Source: Buxus sempervirens (Eukaryota; Streptophyta; Magnoliopsida; Buxales; Buxaceae). Taken from it: a stretch of DNA of 64,000 nt. The notes below the pieces were generated by a model. That model ran no database searches and was not told where the DNA came from. It saw only the letters and a list, made by a program, of their open reading frames with translations. Shown here piece by piece: positions 46,603 through 57,564 of this stretch (positions are counted from its first letter, which is position 1; every line of letters begins with the position of its first letter). Both the position numbers and the translations under genes were made by a program. The stretch covers positions 21,514,329 to 21,578,328 of the forward strand of contig OX387189.1 of NCBI GenBank assembly GCA_947561395.2, read 5' to 3'.

Positions 46603-46706
46603 ATCCGTAAAATCAGTACGGGCATCAGACGCCCGTGAAAGCAATACGGTCCTGTCCGCCAGTGAAAAACCTACGGGCAACATATGTCCGTGATACAAAT
46701 ACGGGC
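46603..46706 (-). promoter_or_regulatory. 21-bp palindrome cluster, 4 units, upstream of antisense gene 2
   Basis: Units near 46603, 46631, 46658 and 46686, 27-28-bp period, 6-7-bp linkers. Unit 1 has ATCCGTA and TACGGGC arms. The third unit is weakened (GCCAGTG left arm). It lies about 1.35 kb upstream of the antisense gene 2 ATG and 355 bp before the 3' LTR. Confidence 0.85.
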
Positions 46707-47045
46707 GAAGCCAAAAATAGCATATTTTTGTTATTTTCTCACAATTTTCAAGAGAATAATGTTTATATTAGTTGTAAGTTGCAAGGATTGCCACCATACC
46801 CACTTTCGTTTAAAAAATTTTGTCTCAAATCTCACTTCATAGCCCACAAGTGCTCAGTGAGAGGAGAGAGGAGGATTTGGCCCTTAAGCTGAGGGACTTC
46901 TTAGCAAATCTTCCACAATCAATTTTTTTCTTTTTCAAAAATCATCCATTTAATCCTTGCAAAGTGCAATTGATTAGACAAAAATCTCAGAAAGTGCAAT
47001 TGGTGGGTCTTTTTGCTCTCTGCTTGTAATTGGTTCCAATTACCA

Positions 47046-47061
47046 GCAAAGAGGGGGCAGC
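47046..47061 (+). other. Polypurine tract
   Basis: GCAAAGAGGGGGCAGC directly before the 3' LTR; the primer for plus-strand DNA synthesis. A related tract flanks the LTR at 13,024. Confidence 0.85.
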
Positions 47062-48885
47062 TGTAGACACCCCAAATTGCACTACAAAATGAGAAAATAA
47101 TAAAAACATGTAATTAGAGCTTAAAACAGGTCAAAAATGCCTAAAAATTGAATAAACAGGCTTTGCCCGTATTTCATTCACGGGCCAGTCACGCCCGAAA
47201 ATTCTCTACGGTCAGGCACGCCCGTGGAAAAAATACGGTCACCGTTGGACCGTAGTGCATTTACGGTCACTAAAGACACGTGCGATTTTTGTCCTTCTCT
47301 CGATTTCTGAGCTTTATCTTTAGTCCAATATAGCTTTAAATGAGTGAATTATGTATTTTATTCGCTGAAGCCACCTTGGTTGGCTATGGATGGGCATTAT
47401 CCCCAATTTTCACTATATCCTGAGGATCAGGATATATCCTTCTAGACCAGCCATGCCCCTGGGTGTGTCTATAAATAGAGGCTCTCTCCTCTAGCTAAGG
47501 GCGACGAAATTTTGAGTCCAAGGAATTCTAAGAAGCTCCAAGAGAAGAGAAAGAACTCCTGCTGCCTGCCTGCTCAATCCAGGTAAGTCCCCTATCCCTT
47601 TTTATTTTCTGTCTTCAATTCTAGAAGTAATAGGATCATCTCTATTGCTGTAGAATAAGGCCATATTTATATTTGTCTTCCTAAACTTGTCTCTAAGTAC
47701 CTCAAGAGTCTCTCTAGCCGTAAAACGTGAAGAGAGAACTAGGGGAAAGGGGAACAGGTGGATCCCTAGAATAGAACCCCATATCTGTTTTTTTCTTTTT
47801 TTTCATAGAATAAGGCCTGTGATTGTGGTTGTGTAACCAAACCTATCTCCAAGTACCTCAAGAGTCTCTCTAGCCGTAAAACGTGAAGAGAGAACTAGGG
47901 GAAAAGAGAACAGGTGGATCCGTAGGGTAGACCCCCATGTGCTCAAATCTGTGAGATATGGCTATTTTGAATATCTTGATCATGTTTTAATGCTTTTTAT
48001 GATATATCTGAATGAATTACATGAATCTATGATGTTTATAGCATGAGATCCTCTCTTTTTGCCAAAATTTGGATTTTTGCCACTTTTGCACCTACAGCAC
48101 TGTTTTCTTGGATTTTTGTGGTTTTAGGCTAAGATCTTGGATTTATCATGATCAATATGGTAGATCTGGATCCAGAAGCCTGAAAGTGAATTCTACGGTT
48201 TCATGATATGGTTTTTAAATTGTTTTTCACTATTGAGAGAAGACCCTACGATCTAAATTCTCCCATTTTGGTGTTTTTCATCAATGTGGGTATTTCTGGT
48301 TTTTATTTTCTGATTTAATGTGAAATTTGGGCTTTATCTATGTCCTGGACTATTCAAGTTCAATTTTGAAATATTTTATAAAAATCATATTTTTCTAGAT
48401 TTCTAGAATTTTGACTTGAAGCCAGATTTTTGGATTTTTCACTTTAAATTGATTTTATTTGATTTTATCTCAATTTTTGTTTTGATCATGAAACCCTAGG
48501 AATGGTATGATCATATTTGATAGTTCTGGATCAATCAGAATATTCATATGAAAAAAACCATATATTTTTGTCGTCTTTTTTGTGATTTTGTGTGATTTTT
48601 ATAGCAAGCTTTTTCTTTTATTTTAACATAAACAAATACCTGGCAACCACCTTGTGTGGATGAATAGGGGTGCCTAACACCTTCCCTTGTTCATAACTTA
48701 ATCCCCTTACCCATCTCTGGTTGTTTTTTTTAGGAGGGATATTTTGCCCTAAAATTTGCCTTTTGTGCTTATTTAATATTTTGGTGTCCATTCACACCTA
48801 AATTGAATGGTGGCGACTCTTTGTTTTATATAATCCCGTGTGATGATTAGGAAATCATAAAAATTGATTTTTTCCATGTCTCACA
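47062..48885 (+). mobile_element. 3' LTR of the full element
   Basis: 1,824 bp, nearly identical to the 5' LTR. I counted 17 differences, mostly transitions, including one single-base indel. It has its own palindrome cluster (47,165-47,268), TATA box (47,470-47,480), stem-loop pair and PBS-like decamer. Followed by the target duplication AGGAT. Confidence 0.96.
47165..47268 (+). promoter_or_regulatory. 21-bp palindrome cluster, 4 units, 3' LTR U3
   Basis: Four units, linkers of 6-7 bp, last unit 47,248-47,268 with GACCGTA/TACGGTC arms. TATA box 202 bp downstream. Because U3 of the 3' LTR is copied into the 3' end of the genomic RNA, these repeats would be present as RNA hairpins. Confidence 0.9.
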
Positions 48886-48890
48886 AGGAT

Positions 48891-49290
48891 GTTAATCACC
48901 TTGAAATATTTTAAGACCATAGGAACAAGATTTGCTCGGAATTTGCAATCAAATGAAAATTTCTAAAAATTGGCTTCAAACTCTATTTTGAATTCATGAG
49001 ATTTGAATTGATATAAAGCCAGCCATATTCAACATGACAAATTCAAATTTTAGCCTAAAATTGAAAACCACTGGTATGATTGTGGATGTGTGCTTCTGTA
49101 TAAGATGTATAATTAAAAATAAGAAACTATAAATTATAGGGAAGACTGTGAGTCATAAGCCATCAAATTGACGCGGATCAAATAGCCATTGCCTTGCAAA
49201 TTTAAAACATGCAAATGCATTAATGCAACCAATCAATCAAAATTACTACAACTTTGGTTTTAGTTCTAAGTGCCATCACTTTTCATTTCC
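48891..49290 (+). pseudogene. Right flank: tail of the interrupted RNase H, then unique DNA
   Basis: The first bases after the target duplication encode NHLEIF in line with the RNase H codons AIEIG that end at 27,656, as in archaeal-type RNases H of Tat elements. This confirms that the 21-kb element landed in an older element. Homology fades within about 30 bp and the rest of the stretch is AT-rich with nothing recognisable. Confidence 0.6.
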
Positions 49291-49291
49291 C

Positions 49292-49483
49292 CTAAATCTC
49301 GTCCGCAAGTTCTACATTTGAGAGAGTTGACAAAGTTACTTGGTACAAGATAGAAGGCGTAAACAAACAATGCTTTAACCTACGGAGTGGATATCTTCTT
49401 CCTTCAAACAAGACAAGAGCACAAGTGAGAACACTAAGCATTATCATAAGAGTCTTCATAGTAGCTGAGGATCCTCCCTTCAA
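49292..49483 (-). CDS. Candidate small secreted peptide gene
   Basis: On the minus strand an ATG at 49,459 opens a signal-peptide-like N-terminus, MKTLMIMLSVLTCALVLFEG, followed by RRYPLR. A TATA-like CTATAAAC lies about 60 bp upstream near 49,520. The frame runs to 49,292 unspliced; alternatively a short intron (donor CCGTAG|GTTAAA near 49,379, acceptor ATGTAG near 49,306) would give a 40-residue product. I do not recognise the family. It may be a fragment or chance. Confidence 0.3.
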   Translation of the reverse strand: MKGGSSATMKTLMIMLSVLTCALVLFEGRRYPLRRLKHCLFTPSILYQVTLSTLSNVELADEI

Positions 49484-49639
49484 CTTCCAGCCCCTTTCTA
49501 GGTAGTGGAGGCCTCAGTTTATAGCAAGTGGAGGGGTGAAAGCATCCTAAGGATATGTAAAAATTAGGGATTCTAGAAAGTCCCATATGCATGGTTTGAA
49601 TTGTAGTCTTCCGGTGATTCACAAAGATGTAGGATAGTC

Positions 49640-50927
49640 TCGGCTATTCAATCTGAAAAAAGATTAAATTTGTGTTGCACCATCAACAAAGGCCGCTACA
49701 TAAATCAATAAATTGAACCGCGTCTTCTGATGGTAACGAGTAAAAGAGGCCAAAATAAGCAGAACCGTGTTTTATGGATGGTTCAATAAAAATTAAATTG
49801 AAATGTTTAATAAAAATGGTTCTAAGAATATTATTCTTGCTTCTAAGAAAACTCACAATTCATGACAATTTTAACCCTTATTTGAAAAGGTAGTACTTAC
49901 CTAAATAACGTTTAAGTAAATGTTCAAATTTACTTTTTGTTATCCGTTTACTCAAGATATTACTTATAAATAAGGACATATCCTAATTTTATCTACTAAA
50001 TATGACCCCTGATCCAAATTCCAAATGAATAAAAAGCAAATTTTCAAGATAAAAAACAAAATTCGATTTTCAAGTTCTGACAAAAATATCAACTCCCAAA
50101 TACTACGGTATCTGTTAAACTTTTAAGGCCCAAAATTTTTTTTCATGTCATAACATTGCCAAAACATTGATTTCCGGGAAAAATAATCTTTAAATTTTGT
50201 CTTTAAAAGTAATTTTATTGGCTCGGTCAAAAGTCAATAAATTTTCAGCAGGATATTAAAAGGTGAACTTGTTCAAAATTTGATCCTGGGCTATTATATT
50301 TGTGATTTCGAATTCAAATTAATGAGTCACAAATCTTAGGATAAAATTCACATGTTAAGAGTTAAATTTTTTTGATAAAACTGCTGCCTCCGATGTGATT
50401 TATACAAAATCTTGCAATTTTGATATGTCTATAGGAGCAGGATCAATTAGGCCCAGAAAAATCTGAAATGCAAATGATTCTTAATTTTAAAAATTCTATT
50501 AAGTAGAAACAACTTAATTGATCATAAGATTTCCTTATTTGGATTTAATATATTTTATTTTTACTATTTATATTTTCATTGAGGCAACAAATAGTATGGT
50601 GAAAGGTAATTAAGCGTCTTTGAGTGGATGGGTCATGGGTGAGAATGGCGCCTGACATTTCCCATCTCTCATAATCGGAACTTACGTTGATTTTGGTTGA
50701 ATATTGGTTAATCATAATTATAATAACTACATCAATGTACCTTCAGTAACCATCCACGCCATTATTTAGTAGATGGTGGTAACTCAACATTTTTGGAATA
50801 GAATGTCCACACCTGATTTTCCATGATGTTGCATAATCTCTCATCACTAGTAAATATAGCTTATAGCATCATAACGGACCATTTGGTGTCTCTGGCGTTG
50901 TGGATGACAAACACATGTCTATAAACA

Positions 50928-50936
<9 letters not shown>
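49640..50936. other. AT-rich intergenic DNA
   Basis: No gene, repeat or RNA structure that I can support. Open frames are very short. Confidence 0.6.

Positions 50937-51002
<66 letters not shown>
50937..51002. repeat. (AT)33 microsatellite
   Basis: Uninterrupted AT dinucleotide repeat of about 66 bp. The length may be fixed imperfectly by assembly. Confidence 0.97.
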
Positions 51003-51005
<3 letters not shown>

Positions 51006-51259
51006 TGAAGAGGGCGATTAAGACATCACTGAAGATTGTTAAAGTTAATGCATTGCAAATTCACCATCAACATAAAGGGTACGTGGATATTGATACAAGG
51101 AGATGACTCAAAGATCATAGAGGAATTGTTTCCAATACAACTATCATAATCAACCACCGGTGACCCACAACTTGTGATCACCACTCCCCTTCATAATCTT
51201 TACTATTATATAATCCAATCTCACTACCATTTACAATCACCAACCACCAATATCACTAA

Positions 51260-51635
51260 GGGAAAATTATGAAAAAGTCATTTTTGGCGGCTATTTATAA
51301 AAACAATCCATAAAAAAGCTTATTTACAAAGAAGTCACTTTTTTTAAATAATTAGATTACAAGATCATTTTTCAGAAATAATGAAATTATAGCTAGGATC
51401 ACTTATTGTACCTTGGATCCAAGTTCCCTTGCGTGGGATACAAGTGCATCTTACGTCGGTACAGGCATTTTTTACCTACTATAAAGTGACACTATTTTTT
51501 ATTTAATTTTCTAAAAAGTGAACCTGCAAGTCAATTATGTTTGAAATGTGATCCTTTTCTGCAAAATGAGATTTTTGATAGACTATTTTTTTTTAAAATA
51601 GTGGCCAAAAAGTGACCGTTTCCTATTATTTTCCC
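51260..51635. mobile_element. Mutator-type MITE
   Basis: Imperfect terminal inverted repeats of about 28 bp: the left end starts GGGAAAATTATGAAAAAG, and the right end, inverted, starts GGGAAAATAATAGGAAAC; both continue into GTCA and TTTTTGGC. Flanked by nine-base duplications TATCACTAA (51,251-51,259) and TAGCACTAA (51,636-51,644), eight of nine identical, the length typical of Mutator-like elements. 376 bp, no coding capacity. Confidence 0.7.
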
Positions 51636-52020
51636 TAGCACTAACTTTACCACGTATGGCATTTAATAATTTATAAATTATGAAGAAGCCAGATGACAAC
51701 CATCAATTAATTTGGTTAAGTAATTGGATCTACGCGGATCAAAAAAAAGCACACTCATTTTGCGACACCTTGTAATCCTGTATTTCTAAATCCGAAATAG
51801 AATCAACTCACGGACTAAAACCAATTAGATGAAAGTTTAAGAATCTTCTTGAGCTCGATCGCCTGACCTGCTAACATTAAGAAGGCCTTACTCAGAAGTA
51901 CCACTCTAATCTCTATAAATAATTGAACACACAAAGCAAAAAAAAAACGATTAGGTGCAAGTGTTAAAGGTTCCGAACAAATTAAATATAAATATTTTAG
52001 TCAGAAAAATTTGTCGATTG

Positions 52021-52900
52021 AGTGGAAGACTTGTTTAGTAAATGGCTTTTGATTACTCTATTTTAATGTCACCGTCAATTAGGACAATGAGCTCACTTCT
52101 GATTACGTGGGATTCAACTTGCCATGTTCTTTTAGCATTTTCCTATAACAAAAGACGGTTAGGTGACCGTTTTATAGATTTCCACTGAGCTGGCCTCTGA
52201 GTATTTTGTTCTTCATCTCTACTTTTCTGCACAGGTCTACTTATTTTACTCACTATTCTTCCAATTCTGAGTTCCTTGTGCTCATCGTTACATCATGTTG
52301 AAGACGTCAGCTTTTGTGTGTGTGGGTATCTCCCTATAAAGATATATATATATAGATAGATAGATAAAAAGTTCACACCGCAAGTGGATCAAGATTACAG
52401 ATAATTACAAATTGTCAAATGTACATATTTGCATTAAAACACCATTCATTCTAGTTAAGAATTAAAGCAAACAACTAATTCTAGGAACACCTTTTCTTAT
52501 ACTGATTCAAACCTTTTCTTAGTGTTACAGAAAACAGTTTAGAAACTCAAAGAAATAGAAAAAAGAATAAATTTCGTGGGAACAATTTGATGATTGATCT
52601 AGTGGAAGACTTGCTTAGTAAGTGGCTTTTGATTACTCTATTTAATGTCACCATCGCTTAGGACAATGAGCTCACTTCTGATTACGTGGGGATTCAACTT
52701 TCCATGTTCTTTAGCATTTTCCTATAACAAAAGACGGTTAGGTGGCCGTTTTGTAGGATTCCACAGAGCTGGCCTTTGAGTATTTTGTTCCTCATCTCTA
52801 CTTTTCTGCACAGGTCTACTTATTTTACTCACTATTCTTCCAATTTTGAGTTCTTTGTGCTCATCGTTACATCATGTTGAAGACGTCAGCTTTTGAGTGT
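52021..52900. repeat. Direct duplication of about 300 bp
   Basis: 52,021-52,320 and 52,601-52,900 are closely similar throughout, starting AGTGGAAGACTTG and ending GAAGACGTCAGCTTTTG, offset by 580 bp. A third partial copy of the 3' end (CATGTTGAAGACGTCA) lies near 52,930. It has no coding frame. Unequal crossing over or a small tandem element could have produced it. Confidence 0.85.
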
Positions 52901-53641
52901 GTAATCTGCATGCTTGTTCTCATCATTACGTCATGTTGAAGACGTCAATCTACTTGGAAAACAGCTTGCAGTGGGAATACGTATGAATCCTAAAAACTGA
53001 TTTGGTTTTAATTTAAGCGGTCAGTAGTGGGTGGGTATCAGTGGGTACCAGCCGGCTCTAAATATTTGTGTTTGTTTTGAGATTTATTGGTACAAGGCTT
53101 TAAAAGGGGTACTTTTCATATAATATATGATTAATGTTCTAGGACCAACAGCACCAGCCCAAACTTGACATCTTGTCACCCCTCTGCTTGTTACATGTTA
53201 TGGACTTTTTTCTTTTTTTTAACTCTTTTTATTTAGTATATTAAACCTAAGCTACAAAAGCATAATTGGAAAGACAACAAAAAATCAGTTGGAAAGCATT
53301 TGTAAATTTTATCACTATTTGTGAATAATTTTAACATTTTTAGAATGCTATATTATTGATAAGGGAAAAAAAAGAGTAACATAATCTAGAAAAAAAGGAG
53401 TAACCTAATCTAGAATTATATATAACGTTCTATTTGATATTATTCATAGCAAAATAATTTTTATCCATTAGAGTGAAAGAAAAAATAAATAGGATTATGT
53501 TTAGAAGATAACAATAAACATGTAATGTTATGAGATTAGTAAATTACTGTTATGTTTTTACTAAAAGTTGTTTTTAAAGCAGACAAATATGTGAAATAAA
53601 TTGGGAAGGATATTTTGGGTATGCAAAAACCAAAACACTTA

Positions 53642-54870
53642 GGATATGTTTGGATTGTGAGAATCCAAAGGTGGGAATTGGAATTGGCAGCTATGAATTT
53701 CAGTTCTTGTGTTTGGTTGACCAATTCCCATAAGAGTTAATATTCATGTGGGAAAAAAATTACAATCGATTTTCATGATTCATGAGAATTAAAATTATAC
53801 CTAGGAGGTGTTTTATACAATTCTCATTCAACATAAGAATTTTTTTATCATTAATTTTTTGCAAGAGGTCCCATTTTCATTTATTCCATAACATGAGAAA
53901 TGACGTCGATCAAAGCATAAATAGATATTTAAATCTAGAGAGAAAACTTTAAAAAAGAATAGACTGCTGTAGAGTGAAAAAAATATAGAAAGAAAACTCT
54001 AGAGAGAGGGAGGAATGCTCTAGATAGAGAAAAAGAAGGTTCTAAAAAGAATTTTAGAAAGAGTAATGCTTAAAAGATAACATTTAGAGAGAAGGTTCTA
54101 GAGAGATAAAACTCTAGAAAGGGAAATGCTCTAGAGAGAGAAAATAGAGAACAACAGAAAGAAGAGAATGCTTTAAAGATAGAATATCTAGAGAAAATTC
54201 TAGAGTGAAAATTCTCTGAAGAGAGAATTTTAGAGAGAGAGGCACTATTGGAAGAGAATCCTAGAGAGATAAAATCTTATATAGAGAATTTTAGAGAGAT
54301 AAAATACTGTAGAAAGAGAATCATAGAGAGAAAATCTTCTAGAGAGAATTATAGATAGAGAAAATATAAAAAGAGAAAATCCTTTCTACAGTGAAAAAAT
54401 CTCTAAAGAGAGAATCTTAGAGACAGAAAACACTATAGAAAGAGAATACCAGAGAGATAAAAAGAGAGAATTATAGAGAGGGAAAACCTATATAGAGAAA
54501 ATCCTTTCTAGAGTAAAAATTCTCTTTTTGTAGAATTTTCGTGAGAGAAAAAAATCCTAGAATGAGAGTCCAAGAGAGAAAATCTTCTAGAAAGAGAAAT
54601 TTTAAAGACAAAAAATCCTAGAGATAGAAAATCATCTTGAAAGAAAATTTAAAGATAAGAAATAAATAAAACCAACACAAAGTTAGCTCAAATTATATAT
54701 GTTTTGATATATGTAATTGTTATATATATAAAGAGAAAAAAATTTTGAATTCCCTATTGGCAACCAAACAATAGAATTTTAATATATAGGAGTTGAAAAT
54801 CATAAGATTTATAATTCATATACATTGCAATTCACATGTATATTTGAATTCTTTTCATCCAAACGTACCT
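53642..54870. mobile_element. PIF/Harbinger-type (Tourist-like) MITE
   Basis: The left end GGATATGTTTGGAT and the inverted right end AGGTACGTTTGGAT form terminal repeats, flanked by TTA on both sides (53,639-53,641 and 54,871-54,873), the three-base duplication of PIF/Harbinger elements. 1,229 bp, long for a MITE because about 700 bp of an AGAGA-rich array fills the interior. No transposase. Confidence 0.6.
53935..54650 (+). repeat. Degenerate AGAGAGAAAAT-type array
   Basis: Purine-rich, irregular repeats of TAGAGAGA followed by AAA, TCT or ATTTTAG with a unit of roughly 15-25 bp, inside the MITE. Many TCTAGAG palindromic contexts occur. No reading frame persists. Confidence 0.8.
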
Positions 54871-54873
54871 TTA

Positions 54874-55786
54874 AGGTAGTTTGTGCATTTAATAGTGGTA
54901 TAAATATAGATTCCTATGTCTCCACATTTATTGTGGCTTTGCATAGAAATTTAAAAAAAAATGATTTGATTAGAATGTTGAATCCTCCTTTTTTGTATTT
55001 ACTAATATTTAAAAGTTTGAAGATGTTATAATTCTTAACCCATTTTTTATATAGGCATGGAAATATCTCATAGCTAGTATTTGAATTCAAAGAAACTTTT
55101 ACATGGATAAAACAACAATCTGCCATATTTATTTGCTATATTGAATTTATGAAAGTCAATAAACATTATTGGATTTTATGCAAATCTTTTTTTACAATAT
55201 CTTAAATAATAATGGTAATAATAATAATCCAGTAGCTAACGAGAACATCTATAAATATTGGCTTATTAATATTCTAGTTCAACTCTATATATCTGTTAGT
55301 CTCCCAAGTCAACTCAAACTCTAATCATTAACTTTAAAATATTTGTTAAGAAGAAAATAATAAATATCCTAAAGGCATCAATTTTTATTTACTTTCTTTT
55401 TGTATCCTAATTCAAATCAAACTCTAAGAACTATATAAAACTAAAACCTTTACTATAATTAAGAAGAAAAAAAAACGTTCTTCTACGAAGATAGTCTCCT
55501 ATAATTTTAACTTAAAGTCTAAACATTTATTATAGTCATCTAATTGAATGTAAATTCTTAGAAATTAATTTAAGGATATAATTTACTAAGATAGAACTTT
55601 CATATCATTTTAGATAATTTGTATAGTTTGAGTGAATATATGCCAGCTAAGTGACTCCATGTTTCATTGATTGTTTTCATGATTGTTCCTCATGGTGAAA
55701 CATCTTTCTATAATCATTATAATCAATTTATTATTGATTTAAAATATACTATATACCTCTAGCCATTAGGATTAAGTGTATTCTGT
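54874..55786. other. AT-rich intergenic DNA
   Basis: Nothing recognisable; short chance frames only. Confidence 0.6.
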
Positions 55787-57410
55787 AGATGATAATCTAA
55801 AGAAGACAATAACCATAGGAGCGAAAATCCCTAATCATCCAAGCTTTCTCCCACGTCTATAAACTTATAAAGAGAAAATAATAGGAAAGAAAAGATGTAT
55901 AGGAAGTTTCTAATTTAGTCTTTTGCGGGAACTGGCTTCTTATTTATACTAAATCAAGACTAATCCCATCACAACCAAAATTCCTAATGTGTTACCCACC
56001 ATCAATAGGATTATATAAGAATTAGGATAAGCCACTAATACCATAGTAGGGAATTCTTGGATACCCACTTCCTAGTTTAATTAGGAAACCAAAATCGTAT
56101 CATGCCATTTTTCAGTCTCCTTTAAGGAGATGTGCACAACACTCCCCTACTTGGCACACATGACGCAATAATTTTAAAGTTTAGTTTCCAAAATACTCAC
56201 ACAAAATAATGGTAACTTTAAACTTTATATGTGGATATAAATCCCACTCTTAATCCATTATATATTCTCCACATTATGTGTACACGTCACAACAAACAAA
56301 GAAAAGAACAACTTTATATATGATGTTGTAATGTAAGGTATCAAAATCAAATTTATAGTGACCTTACAAATCCATATGACACGCCTATTCTATATAAAAA
56401 CTATGTGACAAGCTTCTTATCATAGGACGAACAACGTTCAACCCTATACCTTTATTAATAATAACCTTACATCCTTTGTTACAACATACTTAATGTGCTT
56501 ATCCTATGCACCATTCCTGTAATTCTTAGAGAAAATACACAGGGCCATTATCACAACAAATCTTTATATAGAAACAAAGAAGACTATTGTGGCGATATTT
56601 CACAAAGATTATATTTACAATTGAAAAAGTCACAACTATTTGCCTAATGTATATAAAGATATATATAACACCATTAATGAACAAGAAATCACCTTTATGT
56701 GTTTTTCCAAAGCTGGTAATGTTTGCATATTTATATTTGATCAGTTCTAAATAACCAAAATAACTTTAAGTAAGCATGTAACCTTTTGTACCTTAAATAC
56801 ATACTACACATATAATCATCCTTACTACGATCCAATGTAGCATACCTTAACTGCTTGGGTATTTACTTGATATTCTCTTATAAATTCAAAATGTTACCTT
56901 GCAAAGGTTTATAATGCATATATATGTAAATTTTTTCTGGCCCTGGAAAATACTTTAAACATTGGGATAAACTAAAATTGTTAAGAAGTCACACTTGGCT
57001 TATAGTCCTTTACTTAAATCTCTTTAGAACTTTATCATATAAGTCTTTTGAGACAATCTTAAAGCACCTCAAGATTTATCTTCGTAAATCCAGGTATGCT
57101 TATAAAACTGAAAAGCTTACCTATACCTTTCCTGTTTAAGTTCTAGGCAAGAAATTATTTTGTCCTGTGAAACACACCAAAATTGTTACTCCTAGTTAGA
57201 GGAATTTTGTCAATGTTCAAGACTAAAAGGTAATTTATTCCCACTAAACTTAAGGTATCCACAATATTCTTCATTAAACCAGGTAAAGTACTTTATCATG
57301 CATTATGAAACTAGAGATTCCAACATTGGGAGGTTTCTTTTAGTTTGTATATTAAAAATTACAGAAGTGTAAATTCTAGTAGATAACACAATAAAATCTG
57401 GGATTAATTA
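55787..57410 (-). mobile_element. Decayed Ty1/copia retrotransposon, 3' end
   Basis: Read on the minus strand, fragments of copia RT/RNase H are visible through many stops: LRLSQKTYM near 57,060, CDN followed by PVYFL near 56,540, and KHIKYVV near 56,480. A polypurine-like AAGTAGGGGAG precedes an LTR start TGTTGTGCACA at about 56,143; the LTR probably ends near 55,787 (ATCATCTACA). The order RT, RNase H, polypurine tract, LTR is that of copia 3' ends. Very old. Confidence 0.6.
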
Positions 57411-57533
57411 AAGCATTGAGAGAGTCGAGATTTTCTTCCTGCTACATCTGAAATGCAACAATTATTAATCAATAATCATTTTTTTAGTGCTTCTAATAAA
57501 ATGTATTTAGTGTTTAAACGTAAACTGTTGAAT

Positions 57534-57562
<29 letters not shown>
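57534..57562 (+). repeat. Poly-C run of 29
   Basis: 29 consecutive C followed by A-rich sequence. Long C/G homopolymers are rare in plant DNA and often uncertain in assemblies. Confidence 0.9.

Positions 57563-57564
<2 letters not shown>

Larger units (their letters stand above)
27657..48885 (+). mobile_element. Near-intact 21.2-kb Tat/Ogre-like LTR retrotransposon
   Basis: Complete by structure: LTRs 27,657-29,479 and 47,062-48,885, target duplication AGGAT on both sides (27,652-27,656, 48,886-48,890), PBS complementary to a tRNA-Arg 3' end, polypurine tract, gag-protease and RT-RNase H-second RNase H-integrase in the Ty3/gypsy order. The large size, long leader, second RNase H, tRNA-Arg primer and extra antisense genes are traits of the Tat/Ogre branch. 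I counted 17 differences between the LTRs (about 0.9%), so insertion is recent. Four in-frame stops, a one-base deletion and a frameshift in an A-run break gag-pol, so it is probably not autonomous now. Confidence 0.96.

Noticed and set aside
46282..46698. 138-codon minus-strand frame upstream of antisense gene 2
   Set aside because: Runs through the palindrome cluster; composition fits a 5' untranslated leader better than a protein.
4224..47268. CCG...CGG units as fungal Zn2Cys6 sites
   Set aside because: The base pattern resembles such sites, but that factor family is fungal; plant DNA context argues against it.
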